Positions 1 to 10,112 are shown, counted from the stretch's first letter. The stretch: DNA of 28,298 bases from Silene noctiflora (GCA_009801015.1 VHZZ01000160.1:100338-128635); one strand, 5' to 3'. Notes: generated by a model from the sequence alone, not told the origin. A program made the numbers and translations.

Positions 1-92
1 TCAGTCGCCCGAATTAATATTCAGTCGCCAATTTGGCGTCTACCTTATCTGTCGCCTTTTACCAGTCGCCCGATTTAGATTTTCTTGTAGTG
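1..92. mobile_element. Terminal fragment of a CACTA (En/Spm-like) DNA transposon
   Basis: The stretch ends at 92 with the reverse complement of CACTACAAGAAAAT, the classic terminal inverted repeat of CACTA elements. Inside it the octamer cagtcgcc, or its variant tgtcgcc, recurs four times in 70 bp (about 2, 22, 50 and 63). This matches the subterminal transposase-binding repeats known for the superfamily. The next three bases (agt, 93-95) would be one copy of the 3-bp target duplication. The rest of the element lies outside the window, so its length and coding content are unknown. Confidence 0.75.
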
Positions 93-1540
93 AGTAGGGG
101 TCGATCCCACAAGGAAGGTATATGTTTAGTGTGTGATTATGTATAATTCTAATGTAACCAATTTAGGGGGGTGTTTGTGATTTGAGTCAAAATCTAACAA
201 AGTAAAATAATAAAATATTAGAGTGAATCAAATAATAAAAAAGTCTCAGGTCTTACAATTTCCACAAATGATGTAGTTTTGATCACCGACTGTTTAACTC
301 TAGTTACTCTTGAATACTTTGTTATGAAAACATGATTTTCTACTTTTCCTTACTTTTAGTTATTTATTGCGAAAAGCGCTTATAAACAACCCTTATGGTG
401 ATGACAATCTAGTCCAAGCGTATCTAAATTCAATCATGCCATAGGTTATAACTAGAGAAGCCAACAAAGATAAACAAATGCATACACAAGCGGTTCTACA
501 CTTTAATTCATATGATTAATATTCTCCTACAATTCAACAATGATGAAAAGCATACAACTGATGAACAATAGTTGCTACTAATGTCTAGGCAANTGAACAA
601 AAGATTCAAATTCCTAAACTAGCAATAGATTAATGATAAGACAAACTAGGTGATCAAACTAGCAAGAACTATCAATAATCATAATAATAAATCAAGAATA
701 TATATCAATATTCAAGAGATAAAAACATAGATTAAAAGGTCTTACAAAATACTAATTTATTTGTTTCAATAGCTTGACCCAAGATGAGGAGCTTAGTTTT
801 CCATACAAAAGTAATAACTAAATTAATCTACAAATTAAAGAGAAATATGAGAAGTATGTAAAAATGTAAAACTAGAGAATGAGAAATGTTGATAGGATAT
901 GAGATATCATCCTGCTAAGGTCGGGGTAGAGACCTCATTTTATAGTAATTCTAAGATCCAAACGTAAACATCCCAAGAAGCATCCAATGCACATAAATGC
1001 ACCCAAGCCCGATCGGGGATAGGCCACCCAGATCGGGGACGCAGTGATCTGGTTTTAAGGCCATAAATGGCCATATTAATGGCCACGGAATCCAATAATT
1101 CTCATTTGATGCGTCCTTAATCACCCGGTAAATGTCTTGTGTGGGGAATATATTTAGCATCCAATGTTGTATTACACCTTAGTTACTTTGGACTTCTTTT
1201 ATGGGCTACAATTCTCAATTGTTTACATTTTGCCTTGCGTGACATTTGGGCCATTTCTCTAACACTTGATCATTTCTTCCAACACTTTGAACTTGCATGA
1301 TCAAGTATGATCCAATCCAATTTCCACTTAGCTTGTGATCTCGATATTTGCTCTCTTGACGGGAATTAGCTAACGAAAGCTATATTTCCTACAAATTACA
1401 CTAAACACGTGCAAAACATCTAGAACACGAGATTAGCTCAACTAAACACTAATAATAGTGAAATAAGCATAAAAACCGAGCTAATATAGAAGATATAAAC
1501 ACATATAAAATGGTCTAATCAATCTACAAAGTTTCGTGCA
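93..1540. repeat. Unclassified AT-rich dispersed-repeat-like stretch, no gene
   Basis: I find no coding region here. The phrase gggtcgatcccacaaggaag just inside the CACTA end resembles a recurrent motif of plant intergenic repeats. The far end (about 1440-1540) is an AT-rich tail. No LTRs, TIRs or protein domains could be recognised, so the class is left open. One ambiguous base (n) occurs at 593. The longest open frame (951-1160, minus) has no family features. Confidence 0.35.
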
Positions 1541-1671
1541 TTTCTAACCAAGGTTAAGGTTGTTACACTCAAAACCAACGATACAAGAGACCATAGATTA
1601 GACAATCAATCAAGAACATCCATGTGCATAACGCTTAGGAGTAATCAATTCATAATGAAACACAAATAGGG

Positions 1672-1971
1672 TTATACATCCAGATGTATATGAGCATCGT
1701 ACATCCAATACAAATCTAATTGAGCTTATATGCAATTTTTTTGAGCTTTTAAGAATTTTGATTTATATTTTAATTTTTTAGGTGTAAAAATTAAAATTTT
1801 ATTGGGTTTATATGTATTATTTTTGAGTTTCAAAATAATATTTTGAGAATTTTTTTTATAAAGACGCTCAGATTCTTTTCAATAAAGCTCGTAAAATGTA
1901 TATATAAGCTCAAAGCCTTTGTTACAAAGTTCCAAATTTATACTAACAGATATATACAACTGGTTATATAG
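1672..1971. mobile_element. AT-rich MITE, family A, copy 1
   Basis: This is a roughly 300-bp non-coding element sharing most of its length with 21641-21947, including 'gagcatcgtacatc', 'ctaattgagcttatatgc' and 'atgtattatttttgagttt'. Both copies begin near 'tatacatccagat' and end near 'tatagtccactaa', giving inverted termini of the form tatacat..aga. The flanks carry a separate local duplication: 'gacaatcaat.aagaacatcca' occurs at about 1600 and about 2000. No transposase is present. Confidence 0.7.
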
Positions 1972-2190
1972 TCCACTAATTGATAATGAAACCCGAAGAC
2001 AATCAATAAAGAACATCCATTTCAACCATTCGAACCCCCCCTAAGACCCTAGATTAGACTACTCACTAAACATAAGTAAATTAACACCAAACACCCCTAT
2101 AATTATTTTAAATATAATTAAAACCACGGTTAAACAATAAAGATTGAAACTCTTAGATAATTAACAAAGAGCAATGAAACTTAGAGGGAA

Positions 2191-2276
2191 GGCGAGCTGG
2201 GCGGGCCGGGCCGGGTTGTGTGTTGAATGCCTAAACAGGCCGGGCCGGTCCCGGGCCAAGCCGGGTCAGCCCGTAC
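2191..2276. repeat. GC-rich degenerate 'gggccgg' island
   Basis: About 86 bp of strongly GC-rich sequence built from gggccggg, ccgggcc and related variants stands in otherwise AT-rich DNA. It resembles the interior of the degenerate GC-rich elements at 15231-15742, 16033-16443 and 19667-19985. No coding potential was seen. Confidence 0.5.
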
Positions 2277-2895
2277 TGATGACAATCTCTACTAGCACCT
2301 GAGATGGTGCATCCGGTCCATGTATCTAATTGTGAGAGAATTCAAGTCGAGGTGATTTATTAGATTATGACTTGAATCTTCACATGTCTCGGTCGGAAAT
2401 CTCATTTACTTGCTTACATTTTTTGTTTTTTTTAACATTTTCGACTATCTTTCGTGCTTTTGTTATAATAGAAGGAGAAGCACAATCTATATTATAGCCA
2501 ATACAACCACGTCCACAACTTACATACTATATATGAAAATAATTGCAAAACAAATGAAACTTCAATAATAGTCGTCTATGAAACATATATAAACAGTAAG
2601 TCAACATTTTACATTTTTACCTATAATATCAATGGTGGAAATTACTTGAATACGTTGACATAAATAGAATCAACATCTTTTCTTTTTTTAGATTATTCTA
2701 ATAAATTCAGGCAGGAATAATAGACTAGAGTAGGGCTCCTGTGTATATATTATGTAGATGATTTTGTATTCACAAATTTCCATTTAAGGCGATAGCTAAT
2801 ATCTGACTATCTCTCTAACCTTAAGACATGTTAAGTATCATACAACTTGTTTGTATAAGACATATATATTGTTTTTCCTACACATTCTTATATCG
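2277..2895. other. Intergenic, nothing recognised
   Basis: AT-rich sequence with many stops in all frames. No repeat with a second copy in the window, RNA gene or coding motif was found. Confidence 0.5.
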
Positions 2896-3076
2896 AATTT
2901 TCTAACATGTGCCCTAGGGCACATGTTAATAATCTAATTAGGGAAATATTGTTGAGAACATATCATGATAAATTAGAGTTAAAACTCATATTTACCATAA
3001 TTACTGATATAATCTTGAAAATATTTCACTACTTAGCTTATTATCATGTGCCCTAAGGGTACGTGTTAGAAAAATT
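2896..3076. mobile_element. MITE with palindromic ends, family B
   Basis: Inverted termini aattttctaacatgtgccc (left) and the reverse complement of gggtacgtgttagaaaaatt (right) bound 181 bp. The left terminus is a perfect 26-bp palindrome (2903-2928) centred on ccctaggg. The right terminus carries a decayed version. The same terminal motif (ctaacatgtgcc-like) bounds the smaller element at 11235-11362 in the transporter gene's first intron, so the two look related. There is no coding sequence. Confidence 0.65.
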
Positions 3077-3160
3077 GTTCTTATATACACAAGCGGTTTA
3101 TACTTGACTCGTGTTAAAGTTAAAACAGAAAATGCGTCTTAATAAAGACTTAATGTTTGC

Positions 3161-3955
3161 TAGCTCCTCCATTCTAGTTATTTGTTTTTTCCTTTTTCAC
3201 TAGTTTTACGCCCGTGCAAAAAATGCACGGGTTTAATTTTATTAAATTGAAAAAATCAATAAGAAGGTGAATATATTTAATAAAAATATGATTTTTTCCG
3301 CATGCAAAATAATTGTTTATAATTTTTTTCCGATAATTAATTTTAAAGGATCTTTTTTTTTTGTTTTTTCATCAAGATATTATAATCTAGGTCTCCATGC
3401 GAAATTTGGTGTATAATTATATGAATTTGTTTGTCTATATTTTATTTGTTATCATTCATTCGGTTTGTTATTTTTAAATTTATTAGTTTGAAATTTATTA
3501 ATTTGTAGTCGTTGAACATATCAATTTATGTACAGATTTTTTGTTTTTTATTTTTCGTATTTTCTTGTTTAGCATAAAATTTTATGTAAATAATTTTTTT
3601 ATCATAAAATTAACATATGAATATGAATATTTTGAAATCGGAAGTTTGTAAAACGGAAATCAAATGAAATTGGAGGAGAGAAAGTAATTAAATGGGAGAA
3701 ATGATTATGGGTCCTATTTGCCCTTAAATCAAGCAGCCAATAGGAAGCATCTAAATGCTTTGACTTTTATAGATAGAGGATTTTAGGCTGTCTCGGTCAA
3801 TTGTTTACCGTTCTATTTTGGAAATACATTTGATAAACAATTCGATCCTCCACACTCAATTTAATCCACTTGTCATTAACTCATTGGTCATCTCCTCTTT
3901 TCTTGGTCTTTCTACCGATACCAAAGATTAACAATTAACCGAGATAGAGGAAGTA
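3161..3955. mobile_element. Stowaway-like MITE split by a Helitron
   Basis: The left part (3161-3199) and right part (3781-3955) together match the Stowaway MITE at 10230-10441. Joining cctttttca (ending 3199) to ttttaggctgtctcgg (from 3781) restores the order found at about 10260-10290 (ccttttcca, ttttaggatatctcgg). TA dinucleotides flank both outer ends. The copy is diverged, for example ctcctccattc in place of ctccctccgtc, so it is older than the 10230 copy. The 581 bp between the halves is the Helitron described separately. Confidence 0.8.
3200..3780 (-). mobile_element. Non-autonomous Helitron, copy 1
   Basis: Read on the minus strand, the element starts with TC (3780-3779, preceded by A) and ends with CTAG (3203-3200, followed by T). 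A hairpin with 8-bp arms CCCGTGCA/TGCACGGG (3211-3231) lies seven bases before CTAG. A-T insertion, 5' TC, 3' hairpin plus CTRR and no target duplication are the Helitron hallmarks. The boundaries are confirmed because the flanks rejoin a Stowaway MITE exactly. The 5' end shares ataaaagtcaa, catttag and ttcctattggct with the copy at 23342-23773. No Rep/helicase coding was seen. Confidence 0.82.
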
Positions 3956-5174
3956 TTATTTTATGTGTGGGCGTGTGGCTGCATCAATCAAGTTCACTCG
4001 ACTGGTCTGTTTTTGTTCCAAAGTTTGGCTGTTTTCGTAGGCATGGAATTACTATTATTCTTAGCTTATATTATATTCCAAAGTTTGGCTGTTTTCATTT
4101 ACTATATATTTTATTTGTCGAAATGATGTCCACTTTATTTCTAATTAATCAACTTTCTTAACAAATAGTAGGGTTCAACTATGGATATTCATCATTTTGA
4201 TCCAAGAAATTAACATGAGAATCAATGGTTGTATAACCAAATTCCTTTTGAATAATTTTCTTGTCTGTTGAGAAGATGTGTACCAACATTTTACTCCGTG
4301 GATGGAAGAACGATGGTAGATTCTACATCAAACCTATCACTTCATACTCGTATGTTGATTTTTCTGTGGCGGGCTTATTGAAACACGTGTAACAAAGTAG
4401 TCCACAAACAAATAAAATTTCATCTTAGAATAAATTGGTTTTAAGAGGAGTAACACACTAACTTATATAAAAACGAGTTTTTATTTCTGGTTAACTAAGG
4501 GAGAGGGTTCATCGGTGGTGTTATTCTGCAACCATGATTCTACTTTGCGTCATCTTGAGCACCATCACACCGCGCACCTTGAGACCCCAAGCCAAATCAT
4601 CTACTTCGTTGCCACTTGTTGAGTCATCCGCAGTGGGGTTATTGAAGCAGATGTAGGAGATCAGTCCACAAACAAGTGAGGTTCCATCGTAAAATCAATT
4701 GAAATGCATGTAGCATCAAAACCTAAACCTTTAACTATATAATAGTCACCCATAGTAACTCGTCGAAGATAAATACGAGTTCATTCTAGTGTCCTTACTG
4801 CATTCTGAAAACATTTCAAGGAGGTCACTCATTTTAAGATTTCTTCGTAACAAACAACTTAAAAACGAGTACTAATAGTATAAACAATTAAAAACTGAGT
4901 TTTTCATTTTTAGCAGCCTCAAGGGCCAACTCTCCTACTAATCCTCTCGCTCCACCGCTTCATGGACTATTTGAATTTTGTGGAGAATATATATCTAACT
5001 TTTATATTTCATTATTATTTTTTCTAGTCATTGAAACCACAAGTCCATACAATGACTAATTGTATGGCTTATATGAAATGAAATCTTGCCTACCCAAAGT
5101 TAGATTATAGATTTATAGGTAGCCCCATGATTCCTTGACATGTAACATATGATTCTCTTTTTTTTCCATCAATA
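3956..5174. repeat. Intergenic with two diverged direct repeats
   Basis: No gene is evident. A 70-bp diverged direct repeat occurs at 4369-4438 and 4632-4701, sharing 'ttattgaa', 'agtccacaaacaa' and 'ttccatc..a'. A shorter repeat, 'ccaaagtttggctgttttc', occurs at about 4018 and 4078, a 60-bp period. The 64-codon frame covering the latter has no recognisable protein features. The rest is AT-rich and unassigned. Confidence 0.45.
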
Positions 5175-5349
5175 AGTCTCACTTGTGACGGTATATCTGT
5201 CAGAAGCTTGTGAGGGATCAAGTATCACCCAAATAGGTAGATAAACAAAAGTAAGAGTATCTAGGTAATCACAAAAGACTTGTCTTTTTCTTCTTAAGTG
5301 AGTTTTATTTAACCCGTCACAAACTTGTGACTAATATTACCCGTGATCG
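5175..5349. mobile_element. MITE with about 40-bp imperfect terminal inverted repeats
   Basis: The left terminus (acttgtgacggtatatctg, then tcagaagcttgtgaggg) and the reverse complement of the right terminus (cacgggtaatattagtcac, then aagtttgtgacggg) align as imperfect inverted repeats about 43 bp long around 175 bp. Inside each terminus the words cttgtga and tgacgg repeat. It has no coding capacity. Confidence 0.55.
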
Positions 5350-5474
5350 GAATTTATGTTTTTCCATAGTAGAAGGGCGGTTATCAACTTATCACTTCTT
5401 AAGTAGGGACTGTTCATCACCACTATTATTGCGTTGACCTAATCAATTCAATGCAACTTGTATACCTAAATTAA

Positions 5475-5810
5475 TACCCTATTGATCATTTGTTATCCTT
5501 TGTTTTTACTACAAAAATCAAGAAAAGATGAAGGAGTCAATTATAAGATGACAAGTGGACTAAATTGAATGTGAAAGATCAAATTACTTATCAAATACAA
5601 TCTTAAAATAGAAAGGATAACAATTGACTGAGACACCCAAAAATGAAAAAAGACAACAAATGATCGGGACGGAGGGAGGGAGTAACAATCTCCAGCCTTC
5701 AAGGTCGTATAGAAAGAACAACAATTGACTGAGACACCCAAAAATGAAAAAGGACAACAAAAGATTGGGACGGAGGGAGGGAGTAACAATCTCCAGCCTT
5801 CAGGGTCGTC
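5475..5810. mobile_element. Stowaway-like MITE with a tandemly duplicated end
   Basis: The stretch 5475-5684 is a Stowaway-type MITE in the opposite orientation to 10230-10441, ending in gggacggaggga and TA. Its right third plus about 26 bp of flank is then repeated with a 101-bp period: caattgactgagacaccca occurs at 5621 and 5722, and caatctccagccttca follows each MITE end. Copies span about 5610-5709 and 5711-5810. The open frames covering this stretch on both strands arise from the repeat and are not genes. Confidence 0.7.
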
Positions 5811-6104
5811 GACCAAGTTTATCCTATATATATTATTGTGCATGTCCGTTTACGTAGCTTTCAATCCAAAAGCTATATTGAAGAAGGGTACCGATATTCC
5901 GCCCACGAACCGATCGTAAAACACTTGAGGAAGTCCGATTCGACCATTAGTCTTTGGCGGTAAGCTTGCTCTGAAAATTATACGAAAATCAGTAAGTAGA
6001 TTATACCTACGAAAATCACGTATCACGTATGTTATTGAATTAACTGGGTATCCATTAGGTCAAAACAGACGGAAATGAGGCACAATTTAAAGTATTGTAG
6101 GTCT

Positions 6105-6599
6105 AAGGCTATGTCATCTGACAATTTATGGTTGCGTTGGTAGGTACTTGGTAGGCATAGGTAATTAGATATTTAGGACCCTGCTGCTCTAATAGTATTC
6201 TTGTTGCAGAAGCTCTCGCTTTAAAAGAAGATATTTTAGCAGCTAAATACTTAGAAATTTCAAAGTTAATTGTAGAAGGTGATAATTTATGTGTTATCAA
6301 CACAGTCCGTATGTAGTACTTGGCAAATCCCTTGGGAAATTTCTAGTATCATCAAGGATGTAAAATTAGATCTTCAGTTTTTCGATGAAGTGGTAATTAA
6401 ACATTGCTTTCGTGAAGCCAACAAAGTTGCCGACTTTATGGCTTCTATTGGACATTCATGTCCAACTCTTTCGAGGTGGTTTGAAAGCCGGTGGCTTCAA
6501 CGTACCTCTATCATTTGAAAGGATGAGATAGGTTGGTCCTACCTTAGGGGATCAATCTAGTTTTATTACCTTATCGAAAAAAAAAAAAAAAAAAAAAAA
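6105..6599 (+). pseudogene. 5'-truncated LINE: broken RNase H (RVT_3-type) domain with poly-A tail
   Basis: One frame over about 6164-6317 reads LVAEALALKEDILAAKY followed by LIVEGDNLCVINTV. After a stop or frameshift near 6310, the next frame continues as CSTWQIPWEISSIIKDVK and then IKHCFREANKVADFMASIG, up to the stop at 6516-6518. These are the alpha helix, the LIVEGDN strand and the HCFREANKVAD catalytic-region motif of the RNase H-like domain at the C-terminus of plant LINE polyproteins. A 23-base poly-A tract (6577-6599) follows the expected 3' UTR. Reverse transcriptase and endonuclease are absent, so the copy is a dead 5'-truncated insertion. Target duplications were not identified. 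Confidence 0.82.
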
Positions 6600-6905
6600 C
6601 AACGAAACCAATACTACGGAGTTCATAATAATGTCGAATATGCAAACTCAAATCGATCTATAAGACATAAAATTGTTGCTTGAATATGTTAACCATCGGT
6701 TTAAACATTTGTTACATGCGGTTGGGACAATTATTTCAAATGATATTATTATTATTATTCCAGTATCTCAATGGCTTATTAAACAACACCGAGATCCTAG
6801 TTTCAAATCTTGAGAAACCTCAAATCGATCTCACAAATAGAGTTTGTTATTACATGCGGTTGGGACAATTATATATTTACTTCAGAATTATTACTACATA
6901 AAAAG
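6600..6905 (+). repeat. Duplicated segment with a possible SINE-like core
   Basis: The words caaatcgatct and acatgcggttgggacaatta occur twice, at about 6650 and 6712 and again at about 6822 and 6852. This indicates a decayed local duplication. Between them, tatctcaatgg (about 6763) and agtttcaaatc (about 6800) have the spacing and form of tRNA-type A and B boxes, and 'ccagtatctcaatg' recurs near 9386. A tRNA-derived SINE relic is possible but unproven. The short open frames here repeat the same residues (MRLGQL) because of the duplication. Confidence 0.4.
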
Positions 6906-7250
6906 AACATTAAAGTGATAATTAAGCACAAATATAAAATAATTAATCTTAATGAAAACGTCGAGAAAGATATACATAGAAAGAATATAAAATACTCAAT
7001 TGATCAACTCAAGTAATCTTCTTCCAAGCAAATCAACTTTATAACATATGTTAAATCTTTATACTACATTTAAAATTGTCATAAGCATTGTTGTTAGAAT
7101 CCCGATTCGATTCAACGATTTTACAATCTATAAACGCTTGATCGATCCTAAATCCTATGATTCTATTATGGTTGTAGAATTTTACGATCCTATTCGTTTG
7201 AAAATTTCTAGAGGCAGGATCATAATACGATCCTACGATCCAATCCCTTA
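6906..7250. repeat. Intergenic with degenerate 'acgatcct' repeats
   Basis: From about 7083 the sequence is a run of diverged words such as gattcgattc, acgattttac, acgatcctat and acgatcctac. A similar patch (cttacgattttacgatctta) appears at about 8363-8382, beyond two inserted elements. No gene was seen; the 72-codon frame is the repeat itself. Confidence 0.4.
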
Positions 7251-7817
7251 TCTACTAAAAGAATAGGTAATCTCAACATTTTTCCCTACAAAAAGCATCT
7301 TCTTAGATAAGGAAGCTAATTACATTAAATGCATTTACTAAACAAGGAAACTAATAAATATATTTTATTTCATTAACTTATTATCTTTTCATTAAAATTA
7401 ATCTTTTCATCAGATTATATTATTTTTACTAAAGTCTAAATTATAATCCCTTAATTAAAATATAAATAAAATTTATATAAAAATTATTGGTTAAATCTTA
7501 GATTGATACTATTATTTGAGAATGACTTAACTCATATTACGTATAAAACAAAACTTTTGTGACAAAAAAAATTAAGAGAATTTAAAGATTGAAATCATTA
7601 GATTTGTGGTATAAAAAAATATTTTTTTAAAAAATATATTTTAGCACACTACTCACTTCTCTTGATTAATTGTGAGTTACAACTTTTCTTTTTTCTCAAA
7701 GCAAAATACAATGACCATAAATATAAACAATTAATGAAATACAACTAATACATAATTACTTTATCAAAAATAAAAAACTCTATTTACCGTGCATTTATTG
7801 CATAGGATCTAAACTAG
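7251..7817 (+). mobile_element. Putative non-autonomous Helitron, copy 4 (degenerate)
   Basis: The 3' end shows an imperfect hairpin (ccgtgca at 7787-7793 facing tgcatagg at 7799-7806) followed seven bases later by CTAG (7814-7817) and T. The family layout at 3200-3231 and 23342-23372 is the same. A plausible 5' end, TCTACTAAAAG preceded by A, lies at 7251 and gives 567 bp, close to copies 1 and 3. The interior is AT-rich and was not matched to the other copies, so the 5' boundary is uncertain. Confidence 0.45.
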
Positions 7818-8000
7818 TTTTATGATAAAAAAATAAATATATCTTTTATATAATGACATTGTAAAATCCGAATCTTGTATAAGTTGTAAAAATATGTTTA
7901 TAACAATGACATAAAAAATATTACTTATCAATAATTTATGAATAAATATTAATAAATATGTATTTTGATCTTCATTTATGTTTCTACCAAACAAAAAACT

Positions 8001-8337
8001 GTGCTGTTTGGCTAAACTTTAAAAGTGTTTTTCTAACTGAAAAAATAGTAGCTTGGCCTAACACTATAGATTAGAGAGTTTTAAAACTACTTTTAAAAAG
8101 TCAAAAGCTGAAAGTAGAAGTACTTATTTGGTACTTCTATTTCTACTTTTCACATAAAGAGCCAAAAAAACAAAAAAAAACTGGATAAAAGTAGTTAGGC
8201 CAAACAGGTAAATTTTATAAGAAACCGCTTTTACAAAAGTATGGCCAAACAACCAAATTTTTTCCAAAAAAGTAACTTATGAATAAACCCCTTTTAAAAA
8301 GTAAAAATTATTTCACACAAGTTAGGCCAAACAGCAC
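8001..8337. mobile_element. 337-bp MITE with gtgctgtttggc termini
   Basis: The left terminus gtgctgtttggctaaact (8001-8018) matches the reverse complement of agttaggccaaacagcac (8320-8337) at 17 of 18 bases. The interior is AT-rich, and further words such as ggccaaac and gttaggcc lie near both ends. No open frame is present. The termini resemble hAT-type MITEs of plants, but I could not see an 8-bp target duplication, so the superfamily is inferred. Confidence 0.75.
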
Positions 8338-8487
8338 CATAATATTTAGTTAATTTGTAAAATCTTACGATTTTACGATCTTATACTACCTACTTCATCG
8401 ATACAAATTAGAATTCCAATCCTGCCACATTGATCACAAAAACCATTACAAATTAACAATGAAGCCAAATTCCATATCAACCTCCCA

Positions 8488-8815
8488 ATTTGTTACACAT
8501 ACACAAATTTGAATATTTCAAAACTTGTACACTAGTTACCTAATATATTTCCTCTTCCAAAGAAAGGAAATCTACCTTTTATATGCACGGAATAAACCCC
8601 CTCATATACGTCATAATCTGCAAACCATGTATATCAAGTAAGCGACTCGAGTATACGTCATAATCTGCAAACCACGTATACCAAGTAAGCGACTCGAGAG
8701 TGACATGCTCGAAATCTACATCCTCACATTTGTTACACATACACAAATTTGAATATTCCAAAACTTCTACACCAAATATTAGTTATATACTTTCAAAGAA
8801 AGGAAAATCTAACAT
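8488..8815. repeat. Nested tandem duplication
   Basis: A unit beginning 'ttgttacacatacacaaatt' occurs at about 8490 and again at about 8730, each copy followed by an aaagaaaggaaa..tcta block. This is a tandem duplication of about 240 bp. Within the first unit a 46-bp sequence (atacgtcataatctgcaaac, then a segment ending agcgactcgag) is itself repeated at about 8606 and 8652. The 60-codon minus-strand frame here repeats its residues for this reason. Confidence 0.7.
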
Positions 8816-9686
8816 AACTTCATCATAATAGACTAAAACTCTCAACATGTGATTGAAATTAAATCTACAAAAATTTCATTCCAAATAAAGGAGTAACTTT
8901 ATATCATTATCTCCAAAGTTTTTCTTCTTATCTTCCCATCCCTATTAATATAACCAACAATAAAAAAGAAAACAAAAATGTAAATAAATGAGGAGAATTC
9001 AATACACATATTTCACCTTTTATATTTGTGGGGTATCTAAAGCACTTAGTTTTAATTTTAACAAGAGAAGCAAAATATGTACTGGGGACTTCACAATCTT
9101 CATGTATTGTACCTATCTTCCACCTTCACCATCACCACCACCCCTCAATTTAATTTGATATGCCCATATTCAGATCAATGTTGTTGGCATATTCACCCTA
9201 AGAATAATTATTCTTAAAAAAAAAAATTATAATTTCAAAATATTTCTTTTTATGTATTACTTTTATTTATCCCTAAATCGGAAAAGAATCATAATTAGAG
9301 GAAGTTACTAGATGAAACCGATTTTCATTACTTGGTATCCCTAGGCCAGGCCACATTTTAGGTGAACCATTCAACAATATTACTCCAGTATCTCAATGAG
9401 CTTCGTAAATTGCGAGGTAATAAGAGAGTTGTGGATATATTCAATCTTGCCCTATGTAACCAACACAAGACTTTATTTCTGAAATGACCTAAGATGAAAA
9501 TTGGTTCGAGAAGTACAATGAATGACTGCTACTTGGATAAACAAAAATGCAACAATGAGCCATTATATTTTATTTCTTTACAATTCAGAATCAAAGAGCA
9601 ATAATTAATAAGTCTTCTAACTCCATTATTTGAAATGAAAACGATTTCATGTGGATAAGAAAATGAAAATTTAAATATAATATTAA
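8816..9686. other. Intergenic, nothing recognised
   Basis: AT-rich sequence without coding signals. A short 'actccagtatctcaatgag' at about 9382 resembles the SINE-like word at about 6758; otherwise I see nothing in this stretch. Confidence 0.5.
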
Positions 9687-9792
9687 GGCCCTGTTCAGTT
9701 CAATTCAACCATCTCTTTACAAATTACTCTTACTTTAATTTAGTTCAGTTCAGCTCTATTCAGTTCAGTTCAATTTTTTTCGGAACATGACC
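9687..9792. mobile_element. Small MITE rich in 'cagttca'
   Basis: The left terminus ggccctgttcagttcaatt and the reverse complement of the right terminus (ggtcatgttccg, then a T-rich run) form imperfect inverted repeats about 106 bp apart. The interior is a microrepeat of ttcagttca. It has no coding capacity. Confidence 0.5.
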
Positions 9793-9859
9793 GAAGAATA
9801 AATAATAATGCATACTCATATTTATCATGCAAATTACAACTTCCTCTACAGTAAGTGGA

Positions 9860-10112
9860 TCACACATCTGATGTACTATAACATATGATATAATTTTTGA
9901 GCAATAAGATAAAGTTTTTGAGTTTTGTTTTAGAAATTATGAGTTTTATTATAATGTTTTTGAGTTAATTCTTTTAAACATAAAGCTAAAAAAATTACCA
10001 ATATAACTCATAAATATTACATATAAGCTCAAAAAAACATTATAAAGCTAAAAAAAATACAAAAAAACTCAAATATATATATGGAGTCTGATATATGTAT
10101 AATCCTTTTTCT
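9860..10112. mobile_element. AT-rich MITE of the 'tttttgag' group
   Basis: The element starts near cacatctgatgtactat and ends near gagtctgatatatgtata. Its interior is a string of tttttgag and its complement ctcaaaaa, with the inversion point near 9960. This matches the style of 24216-24545 and, more loosely, family A (1672-1971 and 21641-21947). The boundaries are approximate. Confidence 0.5.

Noticed and set aside
93..1540. LTR retrotransposon call for the left region
   Set aside because: No paired LTRs, primer-binding site or gag-pol residues are visible, so the class was left open.
5541..5919. 100-codon minus and 64-codon plus frames
   Set aside because: Produced by the tandemly duplicated Stowaway MITE end.
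8488..8815. CRISPR-like array, considered because of regular repeats
   Set aside because: Only two units per repeat, unequal spacing, and the DNA is plant nuclear; the same holds for 19250-19389.
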